Positions 6,718 through 6,923 of a stretch of DNA of 6,923 bases are shown here, piece by piece. The position numbers were made by a program, and so were the translations under genes. The notes under the pieces were generated by a model. It was not told where the DNA came from. It made no database searches and saw only the letters and a list, made by a program, of their open reading frames with translations. Within the stretch, counting starts at the first letter, position 1. The number at the start of each line of letters is the position of its first letter. The stretch is from contig CAMWUH010000115.1 in assembly GCA_947177325.1 (NCBI GenBank), forward strand, positions 1 through 6,923, written 5' to 3'. The stretch is from an uncultured Bacteroidales bacterium. Lineage in GTDB: Bacteria; Bacteroidota; Bacteroidia; Bacteroidales; Muribaculaceae.

Positions 6718-6923
6718 CGACTCCTTTACTCCGCCCTGATTATCGTATCATCAATAATGTCAGCTTATGCCGTTGAGCCGGAAGTTGCGCCTTCCTATGC
6801 TTGGCGTGCATTGCCTACGCTCGGCACTCATCAGACTGTTGAAATAGACACGCTGCTCTTCAATTATGCTCAGAAATTTGTTCCTTCAGCTGGCTCCATT
6901 GCTCCATGTTTAAAGAAATACCT
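6703..6923 (+). CDS. exported protein, probable putative porin (partial, N-terminus only)
   Basis: The gene begins 25 nt after the DUF6155 stop and runs off the right edge after 73 complete codons. Residues 1-23 form a clear Sec signal peptide: MKEMKR, a hydrophobic stretch LLYSALIIVSSIMSAYA, and probable cleavage after AYA at 23. There is no lipobox cysteine, so it should be a periplasmic or outer-membrane protein rather than a lipoprotein. The mature start has W..LPTLGTHQTVEIDTLLFNY...VPS, which resembles the N-terminal segment of Bacteroidales putative porins (an aromatic residue, a short LG-containing stretch, then IDTLxxNY). That family assignment comes from memory of a short region; the beta-barrel lies outside the window. 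The start could be ATG 6703 or ATG 6712 (Met4); both keep a usable signal peptide. Confidence 0.55.
   Translation, partial: MKEMKRLLYSALIIVSSIMSAYAVEPEVAPSYAWRALPTLGTHQTVEIDTLLFNYAQKFVPSAGSIAPCLKKY

Noticed and set aside
1..6923. Mobile element, CRISPR array, tRNA/rRNA or defence system
   Set aside because: I saw no transposase or integrase motifs, no regularly spaced repeats, no tRNA-like cloverleaf or rRNA sequence, and no toxin-antitoxin or restriction motifs. All the coding space is taken by housekeeping or envelope genes.

Overview
The window looks like chromosomal core sequence from a member of the Bacteroidales (Bacteroidota). I base this on close resemblance of the secreted peptidase to the Porphyromonas-type dipeptidyl-peptidase 5, on a DUF6155-type small protein, on a Bacteroidales-style exported protein at the right edge, and on start regions that mostly lack a well-placed Shine-Dalgarno sequence. 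A gut lineage such as Muribaculaceae would fit, but the genus cannot be fixed by eye. No mobile element, CRISPR array, RNA gene or defence module is visible.

Layout: all five genes lie on the + strand and are tightly packed. A 71-nt AT-rich leader (1-71) precedes uvrB (72-2150). Its last 8 nt overlap ygiQ, a radical SAM protein of unknown function (2143-4023). After 33 nt comes a secreted S9 dipeptidyl peptidase, dpp5 (4057-6135). After 8 nt comes a DUF6155-family cytoplasmic protein (6144-6677). After 25 nt a signal-peptide protein begins (6703) and runs off the right edge; it is probably a Bacteroidales putative porin. There is no gene-free stretch above 300 nt and no convincing intrinsic terminator, so read-through across the whole block is possible.

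Functionally the genes are mixed. UvrB acts in nucleotide excision repair in the cytoplasm. YgiQ is a cytoplasmic Fe-S radical SAM enzyme. DPP5 is a periplasmic peptidase that releases dipeptides for uptake, and the partial last gene is envelope-targeted. The strongest case for co-expression is the uvrB/ygiQ overlap, followed by the 8-nt dpp5/DUF6155 junction. I see no clearly novel system. The best second-look items are a perfect 11-bp inverted repeat inside the start of the DUF6155 gene, the second cysteine cluster in YgiQ, and an inverted repeat in the uvrB leader.
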